64,000 nucleotides of DNA from the NCBI GenBank assembly GCA_013433145.1, contig CM024180.1:5150001-5214000 (forward strand), given 5' to 3'. The notes under the pieces were generated by a model, which was not told the origin of the DNA, did no database searches, and was given only the letters and a program-made list of their open reading frames with translations. Each line of letters begins with the position of its first letter. Positions within the stretch are counted from its first letter, which is position 1. Source of the stretch: Ascaris suum. Taxonomy: Eukaryota > Nematoda > Chromadorea > Rhabditida > Ascarididae. Both the position numbers and the translations under genes were made by a program. This document shows positions 63,150 through 64,000 of the stretch, one piece after another.

Positions 63150-64000
63150 GTAAGCCGTCTAGGCGTCTTTCCGAAATTTTATTCCATCTAATAAACTATA
63201 TTTTGATTGCTCTTCATTTATGATGATTTATTTTATTTTCGCTGTTGCGTTCTTCTTGGTGTCTTCAAGGGAAATTTGCACTGCTGTGTGAAAAAATCGT
63301 TCCCGTCTGCATGTTTATCGAAAGCGTTGTGAACAGTAACATGCCTAGGTTTTACGTCTGGTGCTACTTCACGTTGCCTGGCTGGAATTAAGTTTTTGTC
63401 TAAGGGAACTTATGCTTTCTTGAAAGCGGTTTGAATTTTATTAAATTTCCATCACCTTAGCTGTTGCAAAATATGACTTTCCAACAACTTGTTCCATTCC
63501 TCCAGGCAACATAATAGAAAAGGGGTTGATTAGTCCCTATAATCTAAGCGTGATTTTTTTTTCAGTGTTTTTGACTGCAAAGGGGTATGCGTATTGTGAG
63601 ATGTTATACCGACGTTGTGGCGCAGATCAATTTTTAAACATATGCTTATTTACATCATATCTTAAATGATAAAAAAAAATTTCCATTCAAACACCTTGTA
63701 TATATGCAGATGCGCAAAACTTGTCGGTCCATATATCTTCCTTTCATGCAAAACCTCCTTTTAAAATATGCGGTTCCTACGGCTTCGGCAACACGCATTT
63801 TTGAATACTTTTTCACAAAACAGTACTACTGTTCTCACTTAAGTGAGTAAATACAACAGCATTGATTCACTTTCGCTGTGAATTTTATGTTGCCCCATAG
63901 AAAGGAGAGGGGAATTGGTCTTAACTTCCTGGATGCCGAAAATCGTCGTGATTTAATTTCTTTAATATTTTTAGCATTACAACAGCGTTAATTATTATGC
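63150..64000 (+). other. Right-edge sequence, probably PLOD B intron 12
   Basis: It follows the donor CAT|GTAAGC of PLOD B exon 12. I searched for the expected next exon (beginning like LWESRYIH in gene A) and did not find it, so exons 13-16 should lie beyond 64000. Nothing else recognisable is present. Confidence 0.6.

Overview
The window is AT-rich animal genomic DNA that fits a nematode best. It carries two genes of the nematode-restricted SXP/RAL-2 (DUF148) secreted family. Its multi-exon genes have TTTCAG-type acceptors and GTAAGT-type donors, and it encodes an ionotropic glutamate receptor and LET-268-type procollagen lysyl hydroxylases. I cannot assign a genus. No bacterial, organellar or viral gene block is evident.

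Layout. (1) 1-14.1 kb: two minus-strand SXP/RAL-2 genes, one cut by the left edge (449-658) and one complete three-exon gene (12230-13953), each with a TATA box. The 11.5 kb between them has no gene I can name, but holds poly-G tracts, a perfect 20-bp hairpin, a probable retroelement tail and one unassigned exon-like ORF. (2) 15.6-28.5 kb: a plus-strand kainate/AMPA-like glutamate receptor. I reconstruct ten coding exons (521 codons) from just before the ligand-binding S1 half to a basic cytoplasmic tail. The amino-terminal domain is largely unresolved. (3) 28.5-36.6 kb: intergenic. (4) 36600-48811: a complete 16-exon procollagen lysyl hydroxylase/glucosyltransferase (PLOD, LET-268 type) of 738 aa, with glycosyltransferase and Fe(II)/2-oxoglutarate active-site residues intact. 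(5) 51816 to beyond the right edge: a second PLOD paralogue in tandem. Exons 2-11 match gene A exactly in length and phase; exons 13-16 lie outside the window.

The most notable biology is the PLOD pair. The upstream copy keeps the glycosyltransferase residues (DxxD, Asp-rich loop, HGNG). The downstream copy keeps an intact reading frame in all 12 visible exons but has lost several of them. This suggests that the dual-function enzyme was duplicated and the second copy shed its sugar-transfer activity, paralleling vertebrate LH1/LH2 versus LH3. Other points are a glutamate receptor with a changed M3 gating motif ([11 protein letters not shown]), long homopolymeric G/C tracts whose strand follows gene direction, and a decayed tRNA-like sequence in a PLOD intron. 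All gene models were spliced by eye.
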